Origin: Pseudomonadota bacterium | Lineage (GTDB): Bacteria; Pseudomonadota; Alphaproteobacteria; Acetobacterales; Acetobacteraceae | DNA length: 64,000 bases | Reading direction: 5' to 3' | Assembly (NCBI GenBank): GCA_021845985.1 | Contig: JAJZES010000021.1 | Location: forward strand, 1 to 64,000 | Part shown: in pieces, positions 50,546 through 60,079 of the stretch | How the letters are laid out: each line of letters starts with the position of its first letter | How positions within the stretch are numbered: the first letter of the stretch is position 1 | Made by a program: the position numbers and the translations under genes | Notes under the pieces: model-generated | What the model saw: only the letters and a program-made list of their open reading frames with translations | What the model was told of the DNA's origin: nothing | Database searches by the model: none

Positions 50546-51508
50546 CTACCGCACCAGATTGGCCGGGGCGCCGCCGGCCAGTACCGTGTCGATGCCGTCG
50601 AGCACCAGATGCCCCATCGCATCGCGTGTCTCCGCCGTGGCGCTGCCCAGATGCGGCAGCAGCACGACGTTCCCGAGCGCCAGATAGCCGGGATTGAGCG
50701 CCGGTTCGCCGTCGTACACGTCGAGCCCGGCGAAGCCCACCTGGCCGTCGCCGAGGGCGGCGATCAGCGCCGGATCGTCGATCAGCGTGCCGCGCGCCGC
50801 GTTGACCACCACCGCGCCGCGCGGCAGCCTGGCGATGCGTTCGCCATTCAGCCAGCGCCGCGTCGCCATGCCGCCCGGCGCGTTGAGCGACAGCATTTCG
50901 CTGGCGGCGAGGAAGCTGTCGTCGTCGTCGTGCCAGATGGCGCCGGCCTCCTGCGCCGGGTCGGCGCGGGCGACATCGCGGTAATGCACCACCATGCCGA
51001 AGGCCGCGGCCATGCGCGCCAGTTCCCGGCCGATCCGCCCGAAGCCGAAAATCCCCAGATGCCGCCCCGACACCTGCCGCCCGAGCAGTTGCGTCGGTGC
51101 CCAGCCGGTCCATTGCCCGGCGCGGATCAGCCGCTCGCCCTCGCCGGCGCGGCGCGCCGCGGCCAGCAGCAGCAGCATGCAGCACTCCGCCGTCGCCACC
51201 GACAGCACGTCCGGCGTGTTGACCACCGGCAGGCCGCGCACCCGGCAGGCGGCGATGTCGATGTGATCGAAGCCGACCGAGAAGGTGCCGAGCACTTTGA
51301 CCGTCGGCGGCAGCGCGCCGATGGTCGCGGCGTCGAGTTTTTCCGCCGGGCAGCACAGCACCGCGTCGGCGCCCTGGGAGAGGCGCAAAATATCCGCGGC
51401 GGTGCGCGGCGCGTCCTCGGGGTTGAGGCGGACGGCATAGTCGCGCGCCGCCCGCGCCTCGACGGCGTCGGGCAGGCGGCGCGTCACCAGCAGGACGGGT
51501 TTGCTCAT
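50546..51508 (-). CDS. D-isomer-specific 2-hydroxyacid dehydrogenase (D-glycerate/hydroxypyruvate reductase type)
   Basis: VGFDHIDIAACRVRGLPVVNTPDVLSVATAEC, LGIFGFGRIGRELARMAA, VVNAARGTLIDDPALIAAL, LLPHLGSATAETR. Confidence 0.9.
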   Translation of the reverse strand: MSKPVLLVTRRLPDAVEARAARDYAVRLNPEDAPRTAADILRLSQGADAVLCCPAEKLDAATIGALPPTVKVLGTFSVGFDHIDIAACRVRGLPVVNTPDVLSVATAECCMLLLLAAARRAGEGERLIRAGQWTGWAPTQLLGRQVSGRHLGIFGFGRIGRELARMAAAFGMVVHYRDVARADPAQEAGAIWHDDDDSFLAASEMLSLNAPGGMATRRWLNGERIARLPRGAVVVNAARGTLIDDPALIAALGDGQVGFAGLDVYDGEPALNPGYLALGNVVLLPHLGSATAETRDAMGHLVLDGIDTVLAGGAPANLVR

Positions 51509-51512
51509 GCGC

Positions 51513-52478
51513 TCAGCTCCACAGAGGGTCGATCGCCGGCCGTCCGGCCAGCACGGCGGCGATGTTGTCGAGCGCGCGCATGCCCATCGCGGTGCGCGTC
51601 TCGACGGTGGCGCTGCCCATATGCGGCAGCAGGAACGTATTGGGCAGCGCGGCGAGCCGCCGATCGACGGCCGGCTCGTTGTGATAGACATCAAGCCCCG
51701 CGGCGAACAGCCGCCCGGAGGTGAGGGCGGCGATCAGCGCCGCCTCATCGACCAGCGAGCCGCGCGAGGCGTTGACGAACACCGCCCCCTCCGGCAGCAG
51801 CGCGAAGGTCTCGGCGTTCATCATGTTGGCCGTGCTCGGGCCGCCGCGGGCGTGCAGCGTCACGATGTCCGACTGGCCGAGCAGACCGGGCAAATCGGCG
51901 ACGAACATGGCGCCCAGCGCGTCCTCGGCGGCGACCGCGCGCGGGTTGGTGTAGAGAATGGTCATGCCAAAGCCGCGCGCCCGCTGCGCCACCGCCCGGC
52001 CGATCCGCCCCATGCCGACGATGCCGAGCCGCTTGCCGCTGACCTTCCGCCCGAGCATTTCGCCCATGCCGAAGCCGCGCCCCCAGCCGGCCCGCATCAC
52101 CGCCTCATATTCGTGCGCGCGGCGGCAGGCGCCGAGGATCAGCAGCATGGTCAGGTCGGCGGTGCAGTCGGTCAGCACGTCCGGGGTGTTGGTGACGACC
52201 AGCCGGCGGGCGCGCGCCGCCGCCACGTCGATATGCTCGAAGCCGACCGAACAGGTCGCGGCCACCTTGACGTGTTCTGGAATACGGTCAATGACATCCT
52301 TGTCGAACTTCAGATGCGAGGTGAACAAAAGCGCATCCGCCTTGGTCTCGCTGAGCCGCCGGATGGTCTCCTCGGCGTCCATGTCGCGGCCCGCCGGGAA
52401 CGGACAGTCGAACTCGGCGCCGATGCGGGCGGCGACGCTGTCGGGGAATTGGCGGCTGGCGATCAGGCGCGGTTTCAT
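51513..52478 (-). CDS. D-isomer-specific 2-hydroxyacid dehydrogenase, tandem paralogue
   Basis: VGFEHIDVAAARARRLVVTNTPDVLTDCTADLTMLLILG, LGIVGMGRIGRAVAQRARGFG, FVNASRGSLVDEAALIAAL, LLPHMGSATVETR. Confidence 0.9.
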   Translation of the reverse strand: MKPRLIASRQFPDSVAARIGAEFDCPFPAGRDMDAEETIRRLSETKADALLFTSHLKFDKDVIDRIPEHVKVAATCSVGFEHIDVAAARARRLVVTNTPDVLTDCTADLTMLLILGACRRAHEYEAVMRAGWGRGFGMGEMLGRKVSGKRLGIVGMGRIGRAVAQRARGFGMTILYTNPRAVAAEDALGAMFVADLPGLLGQSDIVTLHARGGPSTANMMNAETFALLPEGAVFVNASRGSLVDEAALIAALTSGRLFAAGLDVYHNEPAVDRRLAALPNTFLLPHMGSATVETRTAMGMRALDNIAAVLAGRPAIDPLWS

Positions 52479-52553
52479 GCTGGTTCCTTCCCCCGTAAGA
52501 CGGACGCATGATGGCTGCCCCGGCGCGGATGCGGAAGGGGCCGGAGGAGACGC

Positions 52554-53813
52554 ATGCGCCCGAACCTGACGCCGGATCTCGATCTCGCCACGCATCTGTC
52601 TGATGCTCTGAGGGAAGCCGGATTCGACGGCATCGGCATCACCCGCGACGCCTATGGTCCGGGCGAGGCGCGGGCGCACGCCATGGTGCGCGCGGCGGCG
52701 GACGCGATCGGCCTGGAGACGGCATGCGATGCCGCCGGCAACCTGCTGATGACGCTGCCCGGCCTGGACCGGGCGGCGCCGGTGACGGTGATCGGCAGCC
52801 ATCTCGATTCGGTGCGCCACGGCGGCAACGACGACGGCGCCGCCGGGGTGCTGGCCGGGCTTGCGGCGGTCTCGGCGATGCGCCGGGCCGGGTTCGTTCC
52901 GGCGCGCGACATCGTCGTGCTGGCGGCGCGGGCCGAGGAGTCCGGTTCGTGGTTCCCGACCGGGTTTCCCGGCAGCCGCGCCGCGCTCGGCACGTTGCCG
53001 CCGGCGGCGCTGGCGGCGCGGCGGCTCGACACCGGGCGGACGCTGGCCGAGCACATGGCGCAGGAGGGGTTCGACCCGGAGGCGGTGCGCGCCGGCGTCT
53101 GCCTGCTGCCGCCGTCGCGCGTGGCTGCCTATCTCGAACTGCATATCGAGCAGGGACCGCTGCTCGACGCGGCGGCGCTGCCGGTCGGCATCGTCACCGC
53201 CATTCCCGGCGCGCGACGGCTGCGGGCGGCGCGGGTGGTGGGGGAATACAATCATTCCGGCGCCACGCCGCGCGCCTATCGCCGCGACGCCGCCATCGCG
53301 CTCGCCGAACTGGCCTACCGGCTCGATGAGGCGTGGGGTGAGCTGGAGGCGGCGGGGCATGCGCTGGTGGTGACGTTCTGCGTGCTGGCGACGGCGCCCG
53401 AGGCGGGGTTTACCAAAATCCCCGGCGCGGCAGCGTTCCAGCTCGACGTGCGCAGCCTGGCGCCGGACAGCATCGACGCGGCCTATGCCGCGCTGCACCG
53501 GCTGGCGGCGGAGATCGAACGGCGGCGCGGCGTGCGGTTCGACTTCGGCGAGCAACTGGTCTCGCTGCCGACGCCGATGTCGGGCGAGATTCAGGCGGCG
53601 CTGGCGCGGGCGGCGGGAGAGCTTGCCATCCCCTGCCGCTGCATGCCGAGCGGCGGCGGCCATGATGCGGTGGCCTTCGCCCAGGCCGGGGTGCCGGCGG
53701 GGATGCTGTTCGTGCGCAACCAGAACGGCAGCCACAGCCCGGCCGAGGCGATGCGGGCGGAGGATTTCGCCGCCGCCGCGGCGGTGGTGCTGCGCTGGGC
53801 GGAGCAGGCATGA
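52554..53813 (+). CDS. M20-family Zn hydrolase (allantoate amidohydrolase / N-carbamoyl-L-amino acid hydrolase type)
   Basis: VIGSHLDSVRHGGNDDGAAGVLAGLAAV, EESGSWFPTGFPGSRA, YLELHIEQGPLLD, MPSGGGHDAVAFAQAGVPAGMLFVRNQNGSHSPAEAM. Confidence 0.9.
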   Translation: MRPNLTPDLDLATHLSDALREAGFDGIGITRDAYGPGEARAHAMVRAAADAIGLETACDAAGNLLMTLPGLDRAAPVTVIGSHLDSVRHGGNDDGAAGVLAGLAAVSAMRRAGFVPARDIVVLAARAEESGSWFPTGFPGSRAALGTLPPAALAARRLDTGRTLAEHMAQEGFDPEAVRAGVCLLPPSRVAAYLELHIEQGPLLDAAALPVGIVTAIPGARRLRAARVVGEYNHSGATPRAYRRDAAIALAELAYRLDEAWGELEAAGHALVVTFCVLATAPEAGFTKIPGAAAFQLDVRSLAPDSIDAAYAALHRLAAEIERRRGVRFDFGEQLVSLPTPMSGEIQAALARAAGELAIPCRCMPSGGGHDAVAFAQAGVPAGMLFVRNQNGSHSPAEAMRAEDFAAAAAVVLRWAEQA

Positions 53814-54232
53814 TCCAGGTGACGGCGACCATCGCGCTGGATGACGCCGAGCTGACGGAGACGTTTCTGCGTGCCTCCGGCCCCGGCGGCCAGAACGTGC
53901 AGAAGGTCGAGACGGCGGTGCAGTTGCGCTTCGACGTGCGCCGCTCGCCGAACCTGCCGGACGGGGTGCGGGCGCGGCTGTCGCGGCTGGCCGGGCGGCG
54001 GCTGACGCTGGACGGGGTGCTGGTGATCACCGCGCAGCGCCACCGCACCCGCGAGCGCAACCGCGCCGACGCGCTCGACCGGCTGCTGACGCTGATCCGC
54101 GAGGCGGCGGCGCCGCCACCGCCGAAGCGGCGGAAGACCCGGCCGACGCTCGGCTCCAAGGTGCGGCGGCTGGACGGCAAGACGCGGCGCGGCGGCGTCA
54201 AGCGCATGCGCGGCACGCCGGACGCCGAATAG
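53810..54232 (+). CDS. arfB: Peptidyl-tRNA hydrolase ArfB (RF-1 domain, YaeJ)
   Basis: FLRASGPGGQNVQKVETAVQLRFDV (GGQ), basic C-terminal tail; ATGA overlap with upstream gene. Confidence 0.93.
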   Translation: MIQVTATIALDDAELTETFLRASGPGGQNVQKVETAVQLRFDVRRSPNLPDGVRARLSRLAGRRLTLDGVLVITAQRHRTRERNRADALDRLLTLIREAAAPPPPKRRKTRPTLGSKVRRLDGKTRRGGVKRMRGTPDAE

Positions 54233-54299
54233 CCGCACCGCTTAAAGCCGGCTTCACCCCTGACCGCCATGCTGCACCCGTCTGCAAGGGTGACGGGAC

Positions 54300-56279
54300 A
54301 TGAAGGGGTTCGTGCGTTTTGGCATCATCCGCCGGGTTCATGCCCTGGTGCTGCTGGCGGTGATGGCGCTGCTGCTGCTCGCCGGCGCCGGCATCGCTTT
54401 GGTGCGCAGCGACATGGTGGCGGAAAACCAGGCCAGGCTGCGCAACCTCGGTGAGGTGGCGCTGTCCATCGCCGGCGCCTTCCACCACCGCGCCGAGACC
54501 GGCGAGATGACCGACGCGGCGGCGCGGCAGGCGGCGCTGGCGGTCATCGGCGCGCTGCGCTACGGCGCCGGGGATTACGTCTGGGTCAATGATTTCGATG
54601 TCACCATGCTGGCGCATCCGATAGCGACGCTGGTCGGCAGCTCGGCGCGCGACATCCGCGACCCCAACGGCATCGCGTTGTTCGCCCGCGCCACCGAGAT
54701 CGCCCGCGCCGACGGGGCCGGCTTCCTCGACTATGCGTGGCCGCGTGCCAGCGGCGGCGCGGCGATCCCCAAGACCTCCTATGCCGCGGCGTTCGCGCCG
54801 TGGAGCTGGGTCATCGGCACCGGGGTCTATGTGGACGACATCGACCGCACCTTCTGGCATCTGATGGCGCAGGTCGCCGTCATCGTCAGCCTGCTGCTCG
54901 CCGCGGTGCTCGGCATCGGCTGGACCATCGCGCGCAGCCTGCGCCCGGTCGGCCTCATCACCGCCGCGATGCTGCGGCTGGCCAGGGGCGAGCACGACGT
55001 CGTCGTGCCGGCGCTCGATCAGACATCCGAGATCGGCGACATGGCGCGCTCGCTGGCGACGCTGCGCGACAGCGTGGTGCGGCGCGCCACGCTGGAGGCC
55101 GAGCAGTCGGCGGAAGCTGCGGCCAAGGAGCGGCGGCGGCTGGCGCTGGAGCATCTGACCGCCGATTTCAACGCCGTGGTGGTCGGCAGCCTCGACGAGG
55201 TGTCCACCGCCGCCAAGGGGTTGCAGACGACCGCGCAGACGATGAGCAGCGCCGCCGGCGACACCGCGCGCCGCGCCGCCGCGGTCGCCTCCGCCTCGGC
55301 CCAGGCATCCGGCAACGTCACCATGGTCGCCTCGGCGGCCGAGCAGTTGCTTGCCACCGTGCAGGAGATCACGCGCCAGGTCGGCCGCGCCAGCGAGACG
55401 ACGCAGGAGGCGGTGCGCGAGGCCGGCCGCGCCGGCGGCACCGTCACCGGACTGGCCGAAGCGGCCGAGGGCATCGGCGCCATCGTCAACCTGATCAACG
55501 GCATCGCCAGCCAGACCAATCTGCTGGCGCTCAACGCCACCATCGAGGCGGCGCGCGCCGGCGACGCCGGCAAGGGGTTTGCGGTGGTCGCCAACGAGGT
55601 CAAGCAGCTCGCCAGCCAGACCGCACGCGCCACCGCCGACATCGCCGAGCGGATCGGCGCGGTGCAGGCCAGCGCGCGCGAGGCAGCAACGATCATGGGG
55701 CGGGTCTGCGCCAGCATCGGCAAGGTCGAGCAGACCTCGGCGGTGATCGCCGACACGGTACGCGAGCAGGCCGAGGCGACGCGCTCGATCGCCGGCAGCG
55801 CCGCCGAGGTATCGGCCGGGACGCAGGACGTGGCCACCAACATCACCGGCGTCAACGCCGCCACCGAGGCGACCGGCACCGCCGCGGGGCATGTGGTGCA
55901 GGCCGCCGAGGGGCTGACCGGGCAGGCGGCGCGGCTGCGCGGCGAGGTCGAGCATTTCCTGCACGCCATCGCGCATGCCGGCGAGCGCCGCAGCTTCGAG
56001 CGGATCGCGTGCGATCTCGGCGCCACCCTGCTGATCGACGGCGCCTCGCTGGCGTGCCGCATCCACGACTTGTCGCATGGCGGCGCCGCGCTCGACCGGC
56101 AGCCCGAGCTGACCGTCGGGCGGCGCATCCGGCTGCGCATCGGCACATCCGGCGCGGTCGATGGCTGGATCATCGGCCAGGAGGCCGACCGCACCCGCAT
56201 TCAGTTCAGCCTCGATGCGGCCGCCGGGAGCATTATCGAGGCGGTGCTGTGCGATCTGACGCCGCGGGCAGCGGCATGA
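54300..56279 (+). CDS. Methyl-accepting chemotaxis protein with dCache-like sensor and C-terminal PilZ domain
   Basis: N-terminal [19 protein letters not shown] (Cache), HAMP-like segment, hairpin [33 protein letters not shown]-type, then [11 protein letters not shown] (RxxxR) and DLSHGG (DxSxxG). Confidence 0.93.
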   Translation: MKGFVRFGIIRRVHALVLLAVMALLLLAGAGIALVRSDMVAENQARLRNLGEVALSIAGAFHHRAETGEMTDAAARQAALAVIGALRYGAGDYVWVNDFDVTMLAHPIATLVGSSARDIRDPNGIALFARATEIARADGAGFLDYAWPRASGGAAIPKTSYAAAFAPWSWVIGTGVYVDDIDRTFWHLMAQVAVIVSLLLAAVLGIGWTIARSLRPVGLITAAMLRLARGEHDVVVPALDQTSEIGDMARSLATLRDSVVRRATLEAEQSAEAAAKERRRLALEHLTADFNAVVVGSLDEVSTAAKGLQTTAQTMSSAAGDTARRAAAVASASAQASGNVTMVASAAEQLLATVQEITRQVGRASETTQEAVREAGRAGGTVTGLAEAAEGIGAIVNLINGIASQTNLLALNATIEAARAGDAGKGFAVVANEVKQLASQTARATADIAERIGAVQASAREAATIMGRVCASIGKVEQTSAVIADTVREQAEATRSIAGSAAEVSAGTQDVATNITGVNAATEATGTAAGHVVQAAEGLTGQAARLRGEVEHFLHAIAHAGERRSFERIACDLGATLLIDGASLACRIHDLSHGGAALDRQPELTVGRRIRLRIGTSGAVDGWIIGQEADRTRIQFSLDAAAGSIIEAVLCDLTPRAAA

Positions 56280-56350
56280 CGATACGATGACGCATTAAAT
56301 AAACCCGGCGCGCAATTGCCGGGCCGGCGCCGGGCTGGTCTAATCGGCTT

Positions 56351-56959
56351 ATGGAAAGGCTGCTCCCCGGCGGACGCGCGGAACCGAGCCTGCCGGACCC
56401 GGCCGGGTCGGCGGCGCTGCGCGGCGTCGCCTATACCCTGCTGATGCTGATTCTGCTGGCCGGCGCCTGGATCCGCTTCAATCCGCAGATCGCCGCGCTG
56501 GCGCCGATGCTGGCCGGGCCGGCGGCCGATGTGGCGGCGCAGATGGCGGCGCCGGGGCGGCTGCGCGGGCTGGCCGAAGTCGCGCTGGTGCCGCTCGCCG
56601 ACACCGGCGAGGCGGTGGCGGCGATGCGGCTGCCGGCGGCGGAGGCGGCCGCGCTGACCCAGGCGGTGCGGCGCGGGCGGCTGCGGCTGGTGCGGCTGCC
56701 GCTGTTCGACTCGGGCGCCGACGCGGCCGACGCCGTCGCCCGCGTTATCGAGGTCAGCGCCGGCGGCTATACCACCACGGTTCAGCTTACCCGCCTGCCG
56801 GTGGCGGTGACGCTGCCGATCGGTGCAGTCGGCACTGCGGCGATCCGCAATCTTGGTGGCGATACGGTCGGCGTCGGCGCGGTGACGCTGGCCGGGCTGG
56901 TGCGGCTGCCCGACCTGCCGGCGGCGGCGGGGCTGGAGATCGGGGTGGTCGCGCAATGA
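56351..56959 (+). CDS. Hypothetical single-TM protein (202 aa), first gene of AAA+ cassette
   Basis: TM segment YTLLMLILLAGAWIRF near the N terminus; ATGA overlap with the AAA+ gene. Confidence 0.75.
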   Translation: MERLLPGGRAEPSLPDPAGSAALRGVAYTLLMLILLAGAWIRFNPQIAALAPMLAGPAADVAAQMAAPGRLRGLAEVALVPLADTGEAVAAMRLPAAEAAALTQAVRRGRLRLVRLPLFDSGADAADAVARVIEVSAGGYTTTVQLTRLPVAVTLPIGAVGTAAIRNLGGDTVGVGAVTLAGLVRLPDLPAAAGLEIGVVAQ

Positions 56960-58254
56960 AGTCGATGCTGTCCGCGGCGACCCGGCTGATGCCGCTGATG
57001 ATGCTGGCGTTCCTGACGCTGGCGACGGTGCAGATCATCCTGTCGCTGCATCTGTCGCCGGCGCACATGCTTTCTGTCATGCTGAGCTGGCTGACGCAGC
57101 TTGGCGGCGTCTATGCGGTGCTCGGCGGGCTGTGCTGGGCGCTGGCGCTGGCCGGCCTCGGCTATGAATGGCGCGCCGCCACGGCCGATCGCGCCTGGCA
57201 GGCCGGCGGGCGGCGGCGGCGCAAGCCACGGGGATGGATGATGGACGTGCTCGCCCGCCTGACCAACCGCGCCGCCCTGGAGGAGATGATCGGCCGCCAG
57301 GACCGGGTGACGGTGATCGACGCCGCGGCGCTCGCCGATCTGCTGCGCGGGCGGGTGATCGGGCAGGATCAGGTGTGCGAGGACATCGCCCAGCAATTGC
57401 GCCGCCGCCTCGCGCTGCAGGTGCGCGGCAAGCCGGTCGGCGTGTTCCTGCTGGCCGGGCCGCCGGGCACCGGCAAGACCTATCTCAGCAAATGTCTCGC
57501 CGGCGTGCTGGAACGCAAGCTGCTGCATTTCGACATGACGCAGATGAGTTCGCCGCACGCCGCGACGCTGCTGTTCGGCTCGCCCAAGGGCTATGTCGGC
57601 TCCGATTCGTTCGGCAAGCTCACCGGCGGGCTTAGGGAAGCGCCGGATGCGGTGGTGCTGCTCGACGAGATCGAGAAGGCGCATCCCGACGTGTTCAAGA
57701 AGTTCCTCACCGCGTGGAACGACGGCCACGTCACCGAAGCCTCGACCGGAGCGCAGATTTCGACGACGCGGGCGATCTTCATGCTGACCTCCAACATCGC
57801 CACCGAGGCGCTGGGCGAGATCGCCGACCGCTACGCCGAGGACCCCGAGCGCATGCGCAGCGCCTCGGTCGATGCGCTGCGGCTGGCCGGGTTTGCCCCC
57901 GAGGTGCTGAACCGGCTCGACCGCATCTTTGTCTTCCGCGCCCTCACCGGCCTCGACATCGCCCGCGTCGCGGCGCTGGAGATCGAGACGATGATCGGCA
58001 GCTATGGGCTGGAGATCGCCACCGGCGGCATCGACCCGGCGCTGCTGCTGGAGGTGATGCAGAAGCAGGACCGGCTGGGCGATGCGGCGAGCGCGCGCGA
58101 TCTGGTGCGCTCGATCGAGGAGATCATCAGCGACGGGCTGATCGAGGCGCGCCAGCGCGGCGCGCGCTGCGTGCGGCTGGACAAGGGCGAGACCGGGGTG
58201 ATCGTGCGCATCGCCGATCTGCGGGCGCCCACCGCCGCCGACCGGCCGCGCTGA
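56956..58254 (+). CDS. Membrane-anchored AAA+ ATPase with a Clp NBD2-like core
   Basis: Two N-terminal TM segments; GPPGTGKT (Walker A), GYVGSDSFG (pore loop), VVLLDEIEKAHPDVFKKFL (Walker B), MLTSNIA (sensor 1), PEVLNRLDRIFVF (Arg finger region). Confidence 0.9.
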   Translation: MKSMLSAATRLMPLMMLAFLTLATVQIILSLHLSPAHMLSVMLSWLTQLGGVYAVLGGLCWALALAGLGYEWRAATADRAWQAGGRRRRKPRGWMMDVLARLTNRAALEEMIGRQDRVTVIDAAALADLLRGRVIGQDQVCEDIAQQLRRRLALQVRGKPVGVFLLAGPPGTGKTYLSKCLAGVLERKLLHFDMTQMSSPHAATLLFGSPKGYVGSDSFGKLTGGLREAPDAVVLLDEIEKAHPDVFKKFLTAWNDGHVTEASTGAQISTTRAIFMLTSNIATEALGEIADRYAEDPERMRSASVDALRLAGFAPEVLNRLDRIFVFRALTGLDIARVAALEIETMIGSYGLEIATGGIDPALLLEVMQKQDRLGDAASARDLVRSIEEIISDGLIEARQRGARCVRLDKGETGVIVRIADLRAPTAADRPR

Positions 58255-58260
58255 GCGGGC

Positions 58261-59133
58261 GTGTCAGCGGCCGGACGATTGTGGCGGCGGGCGCCGGCGT
58301 GGCGGCTGACGCTGGCGGCGGCGGTGGCGCTGAGCGGGCTGACGGTGATGTTTCCGCCGGCGCTGCCGCGCTGGCTGCCCTGGCACCCGCCCGGCGCCGC
58401 GGCGCCGCCGGCCGCGGTGCCGGCGGCGGCGGGCGTGTCGGGTCTGGCGACGGCGCATTTCGTGCCGCTGCCGGCGGCGCCGCCGCAGGATTATGGAGTG
58501 GTGGCGTTCGCCCCGCCCGGCCCCGGTGCCACCGGCATCATCCCGTTCGCCGGCCGCAAGCTGCCGCTGCCGGCCGGGGAGTGGCAGGAACTGGTGCTGG
58601 CGCAGAGCGGCGGCGTGGCGGCCGAGCAGGCGACGGTGCGCGCCCGTATCGAGGACGGGCATCTGGCCGGCCTGCTGCTCGCCGCCGCCCCCGGCCCGGT
58701 GGGCGGCGATGCGACGCCGGGGGCCGGGCAGGCGGCCTGCTTCGTCGCCGACGTGATCGCCCGCCAGGTCATCCCGACCAGCACGGCGCAGGACCCGCTG
58801 GCGCGCGAGTGCTGGACGCTGACCGGGTTCGACCCGGCGGGCGTGGCGGGCGGCCCGCAGCCCGACGACGTGATGCGCGGCGCGCTGGACCGGCTGGCAC
58901 GGATGGCGGTGCCGGTGCCGGGGCATATGCTGGCGTTGCGCTATGTCCGCACCGATGCGACCGGCTGGTTGACCGTGCTGCTGCTGCTGCCCGACCGGCG
59001 CGCCGGGCAGCCGGAGACGGTGGCGCGGCTGGACGCCTGGATGCGGCGCTACGCCGTCCTGCTGCACAAGGGATATGAAGGCACCATCACCGCCGCCGAG
59101 CTGACCCCGGCGGCGCTGCGCTATCCTGAATAG
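58261..59133 (+). CDS. Hypothetical single-TM protein (290 aa), third gene of AAA+ cassette
   Basis: GTG start 6 bp after the AAA+ stop; TM LTLAAAVALSGLTVMFPPAL; no recognised domain. Confidence 0.7.
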   Translation: MSAAGRLWRRAPAWRLTLAAAVALSGLTVMFPPALPRWLPWHPPGAAAPPAAVPAAAGVSGLATAHFVPLPAAPPQDYGVVAFAPPGPGATGIIPFAGRKLPLPAGEWQELVLAQSGGVAAEQATVRARIEDGHLAGLLLAAAPGPVGGDATPGAGQAACFVADVIARQVIPTSTAQDPLARECWTLTGFDPAGVAGGPQPDDVMRGALDRLARMAVPVPGHMLALRYVRTDATGWLTVLLLLPDRRAGQPETVARLDAWMRRYAVLLHKGYEGTITAAELTPAALRYPE

Positions 59134-59149
59134 CGGCCGGCGGTGCGGC

Positions 59150-59223
59150 TGGAGGTCCGGGCCGGAATCGAACCGGCATAGACGGATTTGCAATCCGCTG
59201 CATCACCACTCTGCCACCGGACC
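59150..59223 (-). tRNA. tRNA-Cys (GCA anticodon), CCA encoded
   Basis: Reverse strand ggtccggtggcagagtggtgatgcagcggattgcaaatccgtctatgccggttcgattccggcccggacctcca; U73 discriminator, anticodon gca. Confidence 0.97.
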
Positions 59224-59348
59224 GGAGGCCGCAGCGGGCGGTATATCGGGTCGTCGGGCGGGTGCGGTCAAGGCCGGGTTGGCGCCGAAGCTGCCATGTC
59301 CGTATAACCAGTGCCGAGCTTCCCCGCCCATTGGCCACGCGAGAGATC

Positions 59349-60014
59349 ATGGACCGACCCAGCCACGATTATGCCGACGCCCGAAACATGATGGTCGATA
59401 GCCAGGTGCGGCCGAACAAGGTGTACGACAGCCGCCTGATCGCCGCCATGCGGCGGCTGCCGCGCGAACGCTTCGTGCCGCCGCAGGCCGCCGCGCGCGC
59501 CTATGCCGACGAGGACGTGCCGCTCGGCAATGGCCGGGTGCTGACCGAGCCGATGGTGATCGCCCGGCTGATCGAACTGGCCGCGCTGCGCCACGGCGAG
59601 CGGGTGCTCGTGGTCGGCAGCGGCACCGGCTATGCCGCCGCCGTGCTGGCCGCCTGCGGCGCCGTGGTGACGGCGCTGGAGGAGGATGAGTCGTTGATCG
59701 CGATGGCGCGCACGACGCTGGCCGGCATCGCCGGCATCGCCCAGGTCAGCGGACCGCTGGCCGAGGGCTGGCCGGCCGCGGCGCCCTATGACCTGGTGCT
59801 GATCGACGGCGCCGCCGACGTGGTGCCGGCGGCGATCATCGGCCAAATCCGCACGCCGGGCGGCCGATTGATCGGCATTCTGGCCGGCGCCGGCCGGCTC
59901 GGCCGTGCCGTGGTCGGCGAGCCGGTGGCCGGCGGGCTGAGCTTTCAGCCGGCGTTCGACTGCGCCACCCCGCTGCTGCCGGCGCTGCGCCGGCCGCCGG
60001 CTTTCGTCTTCTGA
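59349..60014 (+). CDS. pcm: Protein-L-isoaspartate O-methyltransferase family
   Basis: MVDSQVRPNKVYDSRLIAAMRRLPRERFVP, YADEDVPLGNGRVLTEPMVIARLIELA, VLVVGSGTGYAAAVLAA. Confidence 0.88.
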   Translation: MDRPSHDYADARNMMVDSQVRPNKVYDSRLIAAMRRLPRERFVPPQAAARAYADEDVPLGNGRVLTEPMVIARLIELAALRHGERVLVVGSGTGYAAAVLAACGAVVTALEEDESLIAMARTTLAGIAGIAQVSGPLAEGWPAAAPYDLVLIDGAADVVPAAIIGQIRTPGGRLIGILAGAGRLGRAVVGEPVAGGLSFQPAFDCATPLLPALRRPPAFVF

Positions 60015-60079
60015 GGCTCGCACCGGCGGGCGGAGTGTGGCACATGGGGGTTTGCATCACGGTGCGAGGATGGCGGGGA

